A stretch of DNA of 64,000 nucleotides. Origin: Halichondria panicea. Lineage: Eukaryota > Porifera > Demospongiae > Suberitida > Halichondriidae. A model generated the notes under the pieces. That model did no database searches. It saw only the letters and a list, made by a program, of their open reading frames with translations, and was not told where the DNA came from. Shown here one piece after another: positions 34,732-47,823 of this stretch. Both the position numbers and the translations under genes were made by a program. The first letter of the stretch is position 1. Every line of letters starts with the position of its first letter. The stretch lies in the NCBI RefSeq assembly GCF_963675165.1, contig NC_087377.1, forward strand, positions 15,744,198 through 15,808,197, written 5' to 3'.

Positions 34732-35311
34732 ATTATAACCCAATAACGTAGATATGGCATAATAATTATGGGCACACGAATTATGTTACGCACATAAATG
34801 CAACAGTTGAGGCTGTATAATCAAGGAATCGAGGCTATAATAGTGTACAGTATGTTGTTACAGTACATTTACACCACTTTAAGTGATACTCTGGTTTCTG
34901 GTCTCACTGTCCACAAATATTCTATTTCCTACGCATGTGCACAATGGTCCATGGGCACAGAATATTGTGTTAATGATATTCATTTCAAAATAATGATTTC
35001 ATAAGGCCACTAGTGTAATGACAAAAGCCGCCTTCCCGCATTCAATTAGAGACACTTGAGGACCCGACAACCACACATACTCACAAAAGGAAGTTATTGG
35101 ATAATCCTAGTTATTAGATAATCATACCCACGCACACACTGACAGGGATCATACTCAGAATTCAATATTGATGTTGGTACAGTAAATATCATTATGTGGT
35201 GTGGGTATGAGGGTCAGTTTCTGCCAGTTACAGTTCTCTTGTGGGTGAACATTTACATGGGTATGATTTTCTGAGGGTATAGTTTCCTTGTGTATTTTGA
35301 GGGCATTTCTG
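34732..35311. other. spacer, no gene seen
   Basis: This is AT-rich sequence without supported exons or clear inverted repeats. Confidence 0.35.
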
Positions 35312-36058
35312 CTCTGCGCACTTAAGGCCCGGGTCCAGATTTCAACAGATTTCAATACCAAAATTTACACTATGTTCATACTGCTGTATTATTTGCAATA
35401 ATTATACAGTTTATGCTGCATCAAAATGATCCAAAATGAAGCTCAATGTTTTCTTTTTCCTATTATATAGCCACAACAATTATGATGACGTCATGGCACT
35501 TTGCAATAGATAGTAGATTGGACAGCGTTGAAGCATAGATAGTATCGAGGGGTCCGGAACTGTAATTTTTAGCGTACAAGATTTCAAAATCTCGAGATTT
35601 CACAAAGATTTCAGAGATTTCAAAGATTTCAGAGATTTCACAGAGCATCACTGGGATTGAAGATTGAAAGTTCTACCGTCATTCAACACTTGCACTAGTT
35701 AGTCATGCACCTCGAGCTCGGTCATGGATGCTGTGAGCAGATGCAATCAAGGCATAGATGGGCGTGCCCGTCCCCTTTTGTAGGCAGGCCACTCCCATCT
35801 AGTCAAGGCATGACACTGAGATTACAATAAGATTACGGAAAATGAGGTCAAAGGTGGGATTTCAGAGATTTCAGAGATTTCAAGATTTCGGGATTTCATG
35901 AGATTTTATGAGATTTCAAAAGATTTCAAAAGTAGGTGTACAAGATTTCACGGAGTGTCGGACCCCTCGTAGATAGTATAGTATGTTTGAAGATGCCAAG
36001 ATCAAGCTTCAAAAACAAGGCTAGATGAACATCTCATATAGCTAGGTAGGTACTAGCA
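35312..36058. mobile_element. partial copy of the CTCTGCGCA element, itself interrupted
   Basis: It matches 36958 to about 37250 from CTCTGCGCACTTAAGGCC through AACATCTCATA. It lacks the right terminus and is split by the insertion at 35546-35969. Confidence 0.65.
35546..35969. mobile_element. 424-bp element built of AGATTTCA repeats, 10-bp target duplication
   Basis: The ends CGAGGGGTCCG are inverted. The direct repeat TAGATAGTAT stands on both sides (35536-35545 and 35970-35979). Subterminal arrays of AGATTTCA and AGAGATTTC lie inside each end. The homologous stretch at about 37170-37200 lacks it. The interior has a short hairpin, GATGGGCGTGCCCGTCC. Confidence 0.8.
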
Positions 36059-36957
36059 GTCGAACAGCAACTGGAATAAATGCGAGAAGTTTATTTTCCA
36101 GGAGGTGGGCGTGTCCGGAAGCAAATAGCTGGTGCCATTGTGTGAGTAGCTGCCTGTAGTTAGAGCTGTGTAGCATAGACCCAGACCACTGTTAGAAGCT
36201 GTTCAAAGCTCAGAAGGTAAGTACAGAAGTTGGTTTTGTAGTATATGTTTGAAATTAGGCGTATACTTCAAGTTGAAGCAAGTTTTGTTGAGTAATGTAG
36301 CCAAAATTGCCATTCCTGTAAACATGATTTTGGGCTTTTACATGGAGTAGCTAGTCTGTTACGGGTGGGACACAACTTCTAACTATATAAGTCTGTTCCA
36401 ATGTTATTAAGCTAAGTGTATGCAGAGTTTTGTAAGTGTATTCTCTTTGCAACAATTTGTCAGTTGACTTTTGTAGATGGCACTACATTGTGAATATATC
36501 ATAAATAGTGTGTAAACAATACAAAGAGCACAGTTAAAACATTATCTATGGTTAAATGTTCAGTCATGTTTGCATATCTATCAATTCGTCTTTTACTCCA
36601 GGCCATTGATGACTTTTGTCTCTATATTCTCCTTGTCACTGTCACTGGTCTTCGCTGTCTGAGTCCAATTCAATTTCCGGCTCTTTCGTTTCAGCAATCT
36701 CTCTGCAAATGGACCAGAAGTACACCCTGGTCCACAGCCACAGTAATAATGGCTGTATCCCACTGCTGCTAACATTTAAAAACTCGCTGTTACGTGGCAA
36801 ATAACGGTGAGATTAATTAACCTGTTGCTCGTTAATGTTGGATGTTCAGGAATAATTTATGAGTAACATTACAGGTTTATTCCACTTGCTAGGTATACTA
36901 AATAAGCTGGGTAGGTTAGCTGAGCTTCTCTACAGTGGGGTAAGCATATACAGTGGT
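36059..36957. other. spacer with weak exon-like signals
   Basis: A donor GAAG-gtaagt at about 36215 on the plus strand could end a first exon. On the minus strand, at about 36698-36640, an acceptor tttgcag is followed by EIAETKEPEIELDSDSEDQ and a stop, which could be an acidic last exon. Nothing connects these, so no gene is called. Confidence 0.3.
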
Positions 36958-37660
36958 CTCTGCGCACTTAAGGCCCGGGTCCAGATTTCAACACCAAAAT
37001 TTACACTATGTTCATACTGCTGTATTATTTGCAATATACAGTGTATGCTGCATCAAAATGATCCAAAATGAAGCTCAATGTTTTCTTTTTCCAAAAAACT
37101 AATTAGCTTAATTCAATTATGCTAATTAGTCCCATAAACGGTGATGACGTCATGCCACTTTCAGAAAGAGAACTGCAAATACGGCGTTGAAGATGCCAAG
37201 ATCAAGCTTCAAAAACAAGGCTAGATGAACATCTCATAGCTAGGTACTAGTATCCTTGATGGGAAGAGTAAGAGTTATTGTATTCTTGAGATACACAAAA
37301 TAGCCTACCTCTAGAGTGGCTGTCAGAGCTAAAGAAGCTAGCATAGCTAAGAAAGTTTTGGACATTTTTACTTCCCATCAAGAAAACATAATCATAACAA
37401 CATACTCTATCTTTTGAGGGCCTAAACAGCTACTCTTACCTTGTTTAAGTCCGCCGTATTTGTTGCCAAAGATAATCTATAATAGTTCTAGCAGCTAGCT
37501 AAGCAAATACATTGACCTTATGATGTCATGTGCAATGAATAACATTAATAAACATTATGAATCTCATTAACACTACATGATCTACATCATCTACATAAAA
37601 TGTAGGCAATGAATAAAATTAATCTTATCAGTGCCTGACCCAGGCCTTAACTGCGCAGAG
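36958..37660. mobile_element. 703-bp TIR element, CTCTGCGCAnTTAAGGCC ends
   Basis: The inverted ends of about 24 bases read CTCTGCGCAcTTAAGGCCcG and the right copy differs at a few sites. An inner inverted pair CCTTGATGGGAAG / CTTCCCATCAAG lies at about 37254 and 37375. It has no coding capacity. Confidence 0.65.
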
Positions 37661-38439
37661 GTCTGTTCAGGCAATTCCTGATTAAAAAAATATTTGACCT
37701 GTAATAATAGCATATTTTTCGTACCGCAGAATACAAGTACGACTGATTTGGACGATGCTTAGAATGTATTGAGGAGGACATCTGTTGGATGTAATACACA
37801 AAATGTGGCTTATTGTGTGCTCACATCTCTCCAACTAGTACTATTTTATACAGCATTTTCAACGATGCATTTCTCGACTCTCAATGGATCGACACGAAAA
37901 ACAATTACATATAAATGTTCATCAATCCTATAAGATAGCACTGAACATGTTCAAATTCATCTCATATACTTTTGCAACAATTTGTCTGTTCAGTTTGCTG
38001 TGGCATGTAAATTTGTCTAAATTTGTTTGTGTTGAAGTTTCTAAGCCACGTGACTGCTTTGTGGCTATATTTAGTTCCTGCCATGTGTAATTGATTGGTG
38101 CAGGAAGCAGGAAACAAACTGCAAAGGGAAGAGGGTTATAAAAAAATGCTACTTTTGCGCAAGCAATTGCGAATAGCTCATTAATATATTCATGAGAAAA
38201 TAAAACTCCACGTAGGAGCATGCGCTGGAACCATTGCGGTTTGACTGCTAGTATCCTTGATGGGTTTGATTTCTCTCTCTTGACACTAAATAGTTTAATC
38301 AACCACGCGGGTGACCATAGTACAAAAGGTTAATTGATAAATTACAAAGAGTTTTACTAACAAATATTACTATTGAATCCACCCACGCGCAAACAGTGGT
38401 TACCAGGCCCTCTAGTGATAGGGGCTGGGATCGAGGCTA
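37661..38439. other. spacer, no gene seen
   Basis: This is AT-rich. Short frames on both strands around 37.9-38.3 kb lack family features. The motif TAGTATCCTTGATGGG at 38250 repeats that at 37248. Confidence 0.35.
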
Positions 38440-38729
38440 CTTGCAGACTACTTCAAGCCTAGTTTTTAGTGTCTATCAGTTTAAAACGTTATTTTTCAGG
38501 GGGGGTCAAATTTATTTTCGCCAATTTTGCTCAGAAGCAGAAATACAAGTCTCAAAGCCAGCTATGCAGTGACCTAGAGAACAAACCGCTCCTGCTATCG
38601 AGGCTAGTGCAAGAGCAATACGTATCTCTGCTTCTGAGCAAAATTGGCGAAAATAAAATTTGACCCCCCCTGAAAAATAACGTTTTAAACTGATAGACAC
38701 TAAAAACTAGGCTTGAAGTAGTCTGCAAG
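38440..38729. mobile_element. 290-bp hairpin MITE, about 104-bp arms
   Basis: CTTGCAGACTACTTCAAGCC and the following 84 or so bases are repeated inverted, with an 80-base loop. Because the arms are almost identical, the same short frame (MSISLKRYFSGG) can be read on both strands, which shows that those frames are by-products. Confidence 0.85.
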
Positions 38730-38844
38730 AGAAGTTTGGATAAATCCAATTAGTGACCTTAATTAGCTAAGGTCAAGTGGTTCCAGCCTCCTCTGATCCT
38801 GACATAGGTTTGAAACCCGACCTCCCGTTAGGGACGGTCGGGCT

Positions 38845-39610
38845 TAGCCTCGATTCCAGGCCGCTTGAACAAGGAGGCCTGGTATACCTTGTATGCGCAT
38901 GCGCGAAATAATTGACAATAATTTCATCATACAAATTGTAAAAAAACGGACAAAGTTACAAAAGGGAATAATACGTATGACAATGTGACCACAATGGCAG
39001 CTTTCAGAGACACTAATCAAAATAGAATAATTATGCTGCAGCAGTGTTGCTTCTTCTAGCTCTGTTTATCAAAGAGACAGTTTAAGAAAGCCTCCCAGAC
39101 AGCTAGAGCTGCCAGCTTGGAAGAGTGCAGTGGTGGACTCTTTAATACATCAGTAGATCTTGAGTGAATAACTTCCTAGATCCTGTGTGTCGAGTTAAAG
39201 CTTATTAAAAGCTTTCAGGAGTAATCATTAGCTTCTTTATCTTCAGCAATGACTTCTTGTCGAACATAAAGGCAATATTTAGTAGCAGAACACTCGCCTG
39301 GTCTATATTACCACAGCCTCATCAGGGGACCCACAGGAACACATCATGCCTTTCCTATAACATCTGTAGCCTTACTGTGGCTTACAGTGTAGGGTGTCGT
39401 TAAGTAGAGACTTGGCTTGGTACAATAAAGGGCGTAAGAAGTCAGTCATCTTTGCACAATACTTCTAAATCAGAATACAAATAATATATGGTTTATTTTA
39501 CTGACAGTATCCACAAATACACGGATTACCCCCTTTTTGGGGTAATGTACACGCATGCGCATACAAGGTATACCAGGCAGCCTTGTTCAAGCGGCCTGGA
39601 ATCGAGGCTA
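38845..39610. mobile_element. 766-bp TIR element, TAGCCTCGATTCCAGGCC ends
   Basis: The inverted ends match over about 63 bases (TAGCCTCGATTCCAGGCCGC and on to TGCGCATGCG). Short pieces of the same end recur at 39909-39955 as a compact hairpin, and near 30456, 38428, 50023 and 57618, so this is a common family here. No transposase was seen. Confidence 0.8.
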
Positions 39611-41054
39611 GTCTGGCTCCCCCCAACTACTATAACTGCTCAACGGTTGCAATGCGACGAAAACTAACAGCTTCTATAGGCTTCTAGCCACGTTCTCTTG
39701 GATTTTGATTCGTGGATTAGCAAACTAAAGCTTCTTTCTCGAGTTATGGCTAGTTTGACTCACATTGAAGGCTGTTGCAGAATCTTTCATAGCATCATCT
39801 GTCCGCACAAACTTTCTATTCAACATATGAGTTAGCCTTGCACTAAAGCGCTAGCTTTTTGTTAGCTACAATACTCAGAAAATATCTGTTAAAACAGCTA
39901 GCTAGCAGTTAGCCTCGATTCCAGGCCGGTTCAAGCGGCCTGGAATCGAGGCTAGCTAGTAGCCATTTGTGAAATTGATCTCTTTGGACACACCCTTTAA
40001 TTATTCCTGTGGATGTAATGCGCATGCGCGCTCATTCCCCATGTGTGTGAGAAAATAATATCCAAGATCCAGATCCAGATCCTCCTGGCAGAATCATCTT
40101 TGTCTTGAGGGCCTGGTAAACCACAAAACACTACCATATAACAATATAGATAACAATATGCATGTACACAGGTCTTTTCTTCTTAGATATGATATACACT
40201 GAACTACAGAGAATCAATTTTCTTCTTTCTTGATGTCCTGGTAAGCCACATAATACAATAAATAACAACTTACAATAGATGCATGTAAATAAGTCTTTTC
40301 TTCTCAGTGACTTTATATAGATAAGCTAACTTTAATATAAAATTCATTATAGATAACACTCTAATACTTTTGAGCGAAAGCAAAAACATGGCGAGAGGCA
40401 TTAGCACAGCGCCAGCTTGAACACTAGTTATGTAGTGCAATAATAGTGTCTATGATCCTACTACAACTCCTTTCTCAAAAGTTTCAGCCTCTAGTCTAGT
40501 TTAATTATATGGCTCCCGTTACCAGATTATACATTGTACACTACTGTATAACACTTTGATTATTTGTGTGGGTAGGTACTTCAGCATGTGATGTGTTAGA
40601 TGGGCGTGCCCGTCCCCAGCCATAAAATGGGGGGACAGGTTTCAGCCCTATCTAGCATTCGTTCTGCTGCATCCCATACTAACTATGAATATAGTTAATA
40701 TTAGCCGCGCCTCTAACCACAAAGCTCAGCTTGCTGCAGAGAAGGGGAGGAGCTGGGAAGCCAGGGAATGCATTACGTAAGAACTATACAATCTGATTGG
40801 TGCTGAAATGCATTACGTAAGCAGTCTGCAATCTGATTGCATGGTGCTGCATGATTTTCTGCAGCAGAACGTACATATTTTATACCCGTACATGTGTTGT
40901 GTGTGGTGTCCCTTTTATCATAGTTGAGCCATTTTGCATTTAGCCAGTATAAATTATAGCTACTGTTATCATGTGATTTTCTCCCCCCTTACTTCCTAAG
41001 CCCTCAAACTTCCACTCAGTATGACTATGACCATGTGACTCTTTAACCCCTCAG
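39611..41054. other. repeat remnants and degraded duplicated DNA
   Basis: At 39640-39770 there is a partial copy of the 22870 MITE family and at 39909-39955 a short hairpin. From about 40430 to 40580 the sequence is a decayed version of 745-905 (duplicated flank of the acidic gene). No open gene. Confidence 0.45.
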
Positions 41055-41173
41055 TTCCCGAGCCCCACTCCTCACTGTCTGACTCGGAAGAGGAGATAGA
41101 TTTTGGATTCTGGGAGAAGGCGTCCACCCTACCCTCGGACAAGACCCCAACCAAGGACCTGAACTTGTTATGA
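41055..41173 (+). pseudogene. last-exon copy of unrecognised acidic gene
   Basis: This is the 119-base exon as at 1326, open to TGA at 41171-41173, with one proline-to-serine change near its start. None of the upstream exons is recognisable nearby, so it is an orphan exon converging on the 3' end of K4. Confidence 0.5.
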
Positions 41174-41334
41174 GACTGTTATATATTATTGTGTCTGTTT
41201 TTGTACGTACCACTTCATGTCATCATATTAACTATGTACGATGAAATGTTGTTGCAACTTATAATTAGAACATGATAATATTAATATCGTTAACTCAATG
41301 CACAACATTACAAAGAGAAACAATAACAAAATAA

Positions 41335-44290
41335 CTAATTAGCACTTATAGAGAAGAAATCAACAGTTGGAATATAATTAATATATGCACTTGTCTGTCC
41401 TCCGGCTACAATGACCTCTCCACTAAGAAGTACTGAGCATGTGCAGCTGTATCGTGCAGTAGGCAGGTCTCCTACTTTCACCCACCTCCTGGTGTCAGGC
41501 TGGTAGAGGTGGATCGATGAACTTGGGTTGCCTCTGTTGTTTACTCCACCAACGGCTAATAGTGATCCCCCAATACTGAGAGGAGCTGACAGCCTGAGTG
41601 GTACTTCCCGTAAGGTCTGCCAGAGAGTGGGTGTGTCCAGGTTGGATCGGGCTTTTGCAATGAGTTCATTGAGGTCAACATGGTACACTGTCTTGGTTAC
41701 TGTCACATTTATATCCCAACCTCCCATTAGGTAGAGGGTGTTTCCTATGAGAGTCGATTTCAGTTCTGATCGTGGGTTAGGTAGTGACTGAGCAATGTAC
41801 CATCTTCTTGATGCCACGTCCAACACCTCCACAGAGGAGGTATATCCTTTATCATCAAACCCACCAGCTGCAATGATGTCGTTGTTGAAGGAGAGAGCCG
41901 TTGAGGAAGAACGAGCAATGTTCATTGGTGGGTACGGGTGAGTCCATTCCCCTGACTCCAACAGTGCTAGTTGATTAGTGCATTTGTTATTTCTCGGATC
42001 AGTTCCTCCCACCAGCACTAGTCGATTAGCGAGTGATGTCATAGCAAACCACTTGGCAGTGTACTCTGGTAGTTTGGCCCATTGATCTTGCTCGAGCTTC
42101 ATCACTGTACACATGTCACGATCATTGTCTGCAATACCTCCACCAACATACACCGTGTCACCGATAACAACACTCTGTACCGAGCCATCCATCTTGATTG
42201 GCATGTCTTTTCCTCTTCTCCATTTCAGAGTGAGTGGAGGTATCAACTCTCTGGGAGGGGGACCCTGAATAACGAATGAGTGTAATTAGGATAGTGTCTA
42301 CTAACAAGCGAGTGTTACTTGTAGCAATAATTGCATGCACACTAAATCACTTTCTCTAATTAGCTTAAGAGGCCACGCCCACCAGTCTAATAGAATGTAC
42401 AGTACGATTATAAGAGATCAAAGCTTCTACTATAGCTCTGCAATAATATAATGGTGCATTTTGTCTCACCTGTCTCTGCTGTTGAATGATGGCGTCTCTC
42501 CTGACCAGCTCAGCATCTTTGTGCTCGATCTGTTCCCTGTGTGCCTGTACAGGGGAACGTTGGTAGATATCTTTGAACACAGACGTGAATATCATTATAG
42601 TGGAAAATTCTACAACAGAATGAGAACAAACAACAATTTCCGCTAAAGGAAGTACATAATTATAGGAACACTCAAACGGATGTGTAGTTACGGCTTAACA
42701 CATGAGATAGCATCCATGCATGTTAAGGTACAATACTATTGTTGCTGTGGGAATCTCATTATCACACTACATGTACGCACCTTCTTGACTGGTTGAGTGT
42801 CCTTTGACTCCCTCTTTGTTGCCTCCAATGTGTCCGAGCCTCTTGTATCTAATTTAAGAGAGATTATAGGATATCAAGTTGGCCAAACACTCACCTTTAG
42901 TGACCTTCATTGGAGTGAAGGTTGTCGTGCTTATTCTTGTGTCTTTAGACATCTCCTCAATACCTTCTAGTTTGAGTTTGCTCAGATCCCTGTACGTGAC
43001 AGGTACATACTTGTAATTATTATAATAATACGAATATTATATTACTGTAACTATATACGGCCCATGCTTCTTAACTTACGGTATAATTATTATATTATGC
43101 CAGGAGTATGGAGTATGGGTATATAGTACCTCTTCAAGAACTTACTGTTCCAGCAGAAATGTCTCCACCTCATCCGTACTTCCACAGGTGAGAACTTTGA
43201 CCCCCATCACACTGAGAGCAGCCTGTACAGTAGGGGACACTGGGTAGATACGCTTGGCAACAGCTACAGTGACGAGAAAGTGAAGCTCCAAGCAGCCTTG
43301 TTTGACTGAACGGAGTTGTAGCGCTGCTCTTTGTAGACCAAGTGCTTCAGCAATTCTCGAAGTCAGCCTTTTCACATACTCCAGTGTGGCTACTCGCTCC
43401 GTGCATTTGAGAACAAATACTTTGGCCGTTTTCATACGAGATTTTGAAGAGAAAGATTCGGCCGGAACTTCAAACACATTTCGATGACAGAACTGATCAA
43501 GTGCAGAACAATGCTCATGCAGTTGTGCTTGGTCGTCTGGTGATCCCAGCAGCTCGATGAGGTACTGCACTATCTCATAATTGAAGAAGGAGATGTAATC
43601 ACGTAGAGTCATGAACACTTCAGGCAAATTTTTGGCATTTTTGATTTCTTGCTTATCTTCTGGATCAAGTACTTTGACTCCAATCCCGTCGTTGAAAGCG
43701 TCAAGGCTGAGAATAAGATCTTTAATCCTTTCCAAAGGGATTCGTTGGTTTTCAAATGATCTTTGGATAATTAGAGTAAAAGCAGTGAAACTAATTATCA
43801 TTTTCCTTGTATCACGTATGAGCCGATCCTCCAATTCAATTCTAATATCTTCATCAAGGCTAGAGGTGTCGAGGTGTGGGAAGCTGAAGGACGTCGGAGC
43901 CTCTGGTGGATGTTGCTGGTGTGGGGGTGGAGAGAGTGGTGGCTGTTCAACACGGCTGGTCGCAGTCTTGTGACGTTCGTAACTATCGTGCAGCTTCTTG
44001 ACAACATCGTCAGTAGAAGGGCCAGCGATGGCAGCAATAAAGCCATGGAATACACTGGGATTGAGCTTAATTCGATGGATGATGGTATCTAAAATCTTTC
44101 GAGACTTATCGGAATCCATGACTCCATTCAGTCTAGAGTACTCGAGAACTTCATCTGGTATGTAGCCATTGGAGAAGAGGCTATCAGCATATGCAGCAGT
44201 TTGAGCTTTGAAGGTGGACACCAATGCTTCAAAGTTCTCTTGAAAGGACAGGTACTCTGGAGAATGGTCGGGGGTTGCTTGAGTGGCCAT
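41335..44290 (-). CDS. K4: CARD-like, helical region and Kelch-propeller protein
   Basis: The exons are 44290-43146, 42989-42895, 42848-42781, 42544-42470 and 42264-41335, in frame, giving about 770 residues. The order of parts is as in K1: CARD-like residues 1-100, proline-rich linker (SPPPHQQHPPEAPTS), helical region to about 381, charged linker and helix, and Kelch from 462. Its N-terminal half is nearly identical to K1, while the propeller differs at many loop positions (for example GGWDINVT in blade 4 and GGVNNRGN in blade 5). No broken frame, so it is probably functional. Upstream sequence to about 45.3 kb matches that of K1, showing duplication of the whole unit. Confidence 0.85.
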
Positions 44291-45384
44291 TGACAGCTAG
44301 CCTGTGAGTGGACCAGGGCATTTCATACAATGGCATATGGTGCACATCAATTTAGCATGTAGAATCTAAAAGGCTTATTATATTTTTTAGTGAAGTTAAA
44401 CTGAGACTCTTGATCAATTGCAACTTTGAGATAGGCTAGCTATACTGCGAAAAAAATCTTCTGAGATATGAATCATGCACTCACTCCTTATATATAGGCC
44501 CTAGCTCTAAGTCATGGGATTAGATAGGAAGTGAACTGGTGAAGGACCCACAAAACCATTGATAATCTTCCTTCAGTGCATGCATGCATAGATACGGATA
44601 CGATGCTCTGTGATGCATGCGCCCTTATTGATAGACTGGCTAGGCTAGTTAGTCTGGCCACGCCCTCCCATACTTCTTGTCGAGACTAAGAGTGGCAGTG
44701 ACACAGCTACAAGACACGCTCTTTTCCTATTCTATCTCGATCCAATGCTGAATCAGCAAGCCACGTGGTGCCTCTGGAGAAACAACAAATCACTTTTAAT
44801 TTTTAAGCATGGAGCCAGTTAAATTGCCACATCTGTATTTGGTGGATGCTTTGTCCAGTCCTACTGTGGGCCATAGTGACATAGCCAGGACCATGGAGAG
44901 AGACCATTGCTGAGGAGGTGGGGAGGGCAAGTTCCTGGTCAATCAGATGATCTTACATGACAAAGCTGCTCGTAAAGATGCAGAGTCTGATGACAAACTC
45001 AGGATGATGAGTGAGTGATAGTGTTGTTATTTAATAGCCTGATAGGATATACCTACTGCCAACATTTACATGTACACTGTTCCTATAGGACGCATTTGAT
45101 TTTGTTTGGATTGTTTAGAATTAAAGCTGTTTGAAACTTTTAAATAGTATGTTGAAGAGTGCGCCAGTAGACTACCATCATGTAGCAAGCTCTGACAAGG
45201 GCTCTAATGACACGAGTATTTGACCTTATAGCCAGGGGTCATGTTATGGTGAAGTTGCTTGAGACTATTATAGCCATTGCCTTGGTTACATGTGCAGTGT
45301 TTGAAGACGTGCTTGTGTGTGTAGCGTTATTATTGTTTGGCCATAATTCGTAGTAAGTACTGTTCACATGTTTTCTCCTTTCTA
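44291..45384. other. duplicated upstream segment of the CARD-type genes
   Basis: It is homologous to 4929-7325 but lacks the insertions at 5175-5981 and 6648-7116 and the tandem duplication near 6427. It therefore serves as the empty-site reference for those events. Contains the presumed K4 promoter. Confidence 0.6.
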
Positions 45385-45524
45385 GACCTGAGGATTTGTA
45401 CAAAACAGGTGAGGTGGACTTTGACCCCAACTATGAGAGTTTACTAGCGGAGCTCCACCTAGCAACCAGCGGTAGCAACGCACCTGGAGTGGATCAGATA
45501 CAATGAGAAACTAATACTGGAGAA
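45385..45524 (+). pseudogene. frameshifted exon of the acidic gene
   Basis: It corresponds to the intact exon at 59928-60074 and keeps acceptor and donor. Ten bases are missing after GTGGATCAGAT, which brings a TGA into frame, and the early codons are changed (YKTGEVDFDPNYE). It is not functional. Confidence 0.7.
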
Positions 45525-45844
45525 GTGAGTGCTAGCATGTCAGACAACTACATACATTGGAGGTCTCTTTCTGAGAGCTTTGTTGACTTGTGTAGTCATC
45601 TGGTGTTGCAAACCTCCGATTTTATCGTATTTAATAGCATCTTTAATAGTGCTGCAATAATTATAGTGTGCTTAGATCAATAATAGTATTTATTTCAGGC
45701 CCAAATTGCAAATTGTACTTAATTGAAAATAACCAGCTACCTAAGTATCTGTATCTAACCGCAAACTTCCTTAAAACTCATACTTGTACATCGATCTTGA
45801 CAAATATAAAAAATTAGTACCCTAAAAACAGAGGAAAATCTTAA

Positions 45845-46389
45845 GGTTACGGTAACCGTTTGCTCATTAATTATTCATGAGCTAGATCTTTCCAGCTAGA
45901 ATGAGCTGGAAGTCCAGCTGAAACGCAGTAGTCATTTCATGGCTCGAATAGACACTTTTAGGTGCAGTCTGAACTAAGCTATATGCAGGGCCACACGAAG
46001 AGATATTTTAAAAAAAGGCTACTGAAGAGGCTGTTTTCCTTGGCTCTGTCAGCCATTTGTGTTTTGTGAGAGTTTCCTGGCCTGGAACGAAAAAACGCTT
46101 CGTGTAGCCCTCCAAAGTGGTAAGAAGTATCCTATAAGAACAAGAACACAAAGCTAAAAGTATTTTTGGAAGCATAAAATGACTACTAGTTTGTGTTGTT
46201 TCCAGTAACTTGATGATCGCTCAGAGCTTCCACTGAAAGATGTTTTGAAGATTGATACTTGTCATACAGATAGATACACCAATATATTTATCATGTATGT
46301 GCTTCAAACTTTTATCATGGCACTTATAGTTTCACAAAAATCATTATAAGAAAATCATGAATATTCATTGAGCAAACTGTTTACCAACC
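45845..46389. mobile_element. 545-bp TTAA-flanked TIR element
   Basis: TTAA stands on both sides (45841-45844 and 46390-46393). The ends read GGTTACGGTAACCGTTTGCTC and, inverted, GGTTGGTAAACAGTTTGCTC, with homology running about 35 bases. A related element is at 47824-48446. No coding sequence. Confidence 0.75.
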
Positions 46390-46916
46390 TTAAAATTACT
46401 ACCCTTAGTTGCTTGTCTCAGTAGTAGGAGATTGTTGCATGTGAGGTTTTAGTTATGTAAACATTGGCTACAACTGATCTGAGGAAATCTATATTGAATA
46501 CTCTGTGGAGCTTAGGTGCATGGAGAGCTGTTTGGATTGATTTGATATGTGGCAAATCAATTAAACATGAAATAGCATACAAATATTCTTTTCATGTCAA
46601 AGAGGTCATAAATAGGTACATTGCTCTGTACAATACAACAGGTACTGACAAGCAGCTAAGCAACGCCATGGACCTCAAATATTTACTCTCTGATTTATCG
46701 ATATTGCAATATTTGCGAATAAGCCAACAATGTACATGGAGGAGCTACACACAGCGCTTTAAAACCTAACAGTAACATACTTGGCAATTGGATGGATATG
46801 TGCCTATTAATCTATTAATTTTGCATTCCAAAGTTGTGGGATAGTTTACATTAAGACAAACCATAAGTTATCAAATCTCCTACAACTGAGACTGTAAGCA
46901 ACTTGCAAACCACTGT

Positions 46917-47593
46917 AGTACAACCTTTTTCACCTCACTTGAAATGTACATTTTAAAAACAAAAAAAGAAATGTACCACTAATTGACCTCAGGTATGTGT
47001 ACATATAGTAATGGTCAGAGCTGGGCATGCTCACAGTAAATGAATGATTGCAAGTAATAATGGGGGAACCTGGCTATACAAAATCCTATAATTATTTGTA
47101 TCTGAGGTGGAGAATGGTATGGCAAAAGCTTGTCAATTGCTGTACCATCGGGAAGCAGCAGATAGATTGTTTGTTGCTGAAGCTACTACATGTTTGGCCT
47201 GAGGGTTGTTGATAGATTTCAATGCACTGGAGATGTGTCGCTGCTTATAAAGCCAGCTCAAGGGAGCACTGTCTCACGATGAATTAAAATGATTTGTGAA
47301 AAGCCGACTACCTAAAATTCAGACCCAATTGCGTCAGATCTAAAGTAGATCTAAAGCTGCTGCCACATTATGCTGTCTACTTAAACGCCTAGGATTCACT
47401 CGAAAGAAGGCTAAACACATCAATACAATGCTCTAAAAATAGATGTAGGTCTTGCACAACCAATCATTCATTTACAATTTGAAACTGTGAGCATGCCCAG
47501 CTCTGACCATTACTATATGTACACATACCTGAGGTCAATTAGTGGTACATTTCTTTTTTTGTTTTTAAACTGATATTTCAAGTGAGGTTGTAA
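46917..47593. mobile_element. 677-bp MITE with about 120-bp TIRs
   Basis: The arms at 46917-47040 and 47485-47593 are inverted copies over about 100-120 bases, including GAAATGTACCACTAATTGAC. The inner part is unique. No frame of interest. Confidence 0.8.
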
Positions 47594-47823
47594 CACAAAT
47601 CACTATACAATGTTGCTATGCAAACAACATGTAGTCCTGAGCAATAAGGGCTTCTAGAATTTGTATAGCGGTACTTTTTGAGTAGACCCTCAAAAGTACC
47701 CACTATAAGGTATCAAGAGTAGATGCTTTTATCTACTCTTGGTGTGTGGAAACTCACATATAAATTATGGTGAGGTTTGAAGAAGTTTCAGGCTGAAGAA
47801 ACTGTTAGTACGAAGTACCTTAA

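Noticed and set aside
36593-36775. Minus-strand 60-codon frame with an acceptor
   Set aside because: A possible acidic last exon, but no upstream exon could be joined, so kept only as a note.
38469-38749. Frames reading MSISLKRYFSGG on both strands
   Set aside because: They arise because the sequence is a hairpin; the same arm is read twice.
46464-46769. 101-codon frame between two transposons
   Set aside because: No splice sites, paralogue or recognisable motif; isolated in transposon-rich DNA.
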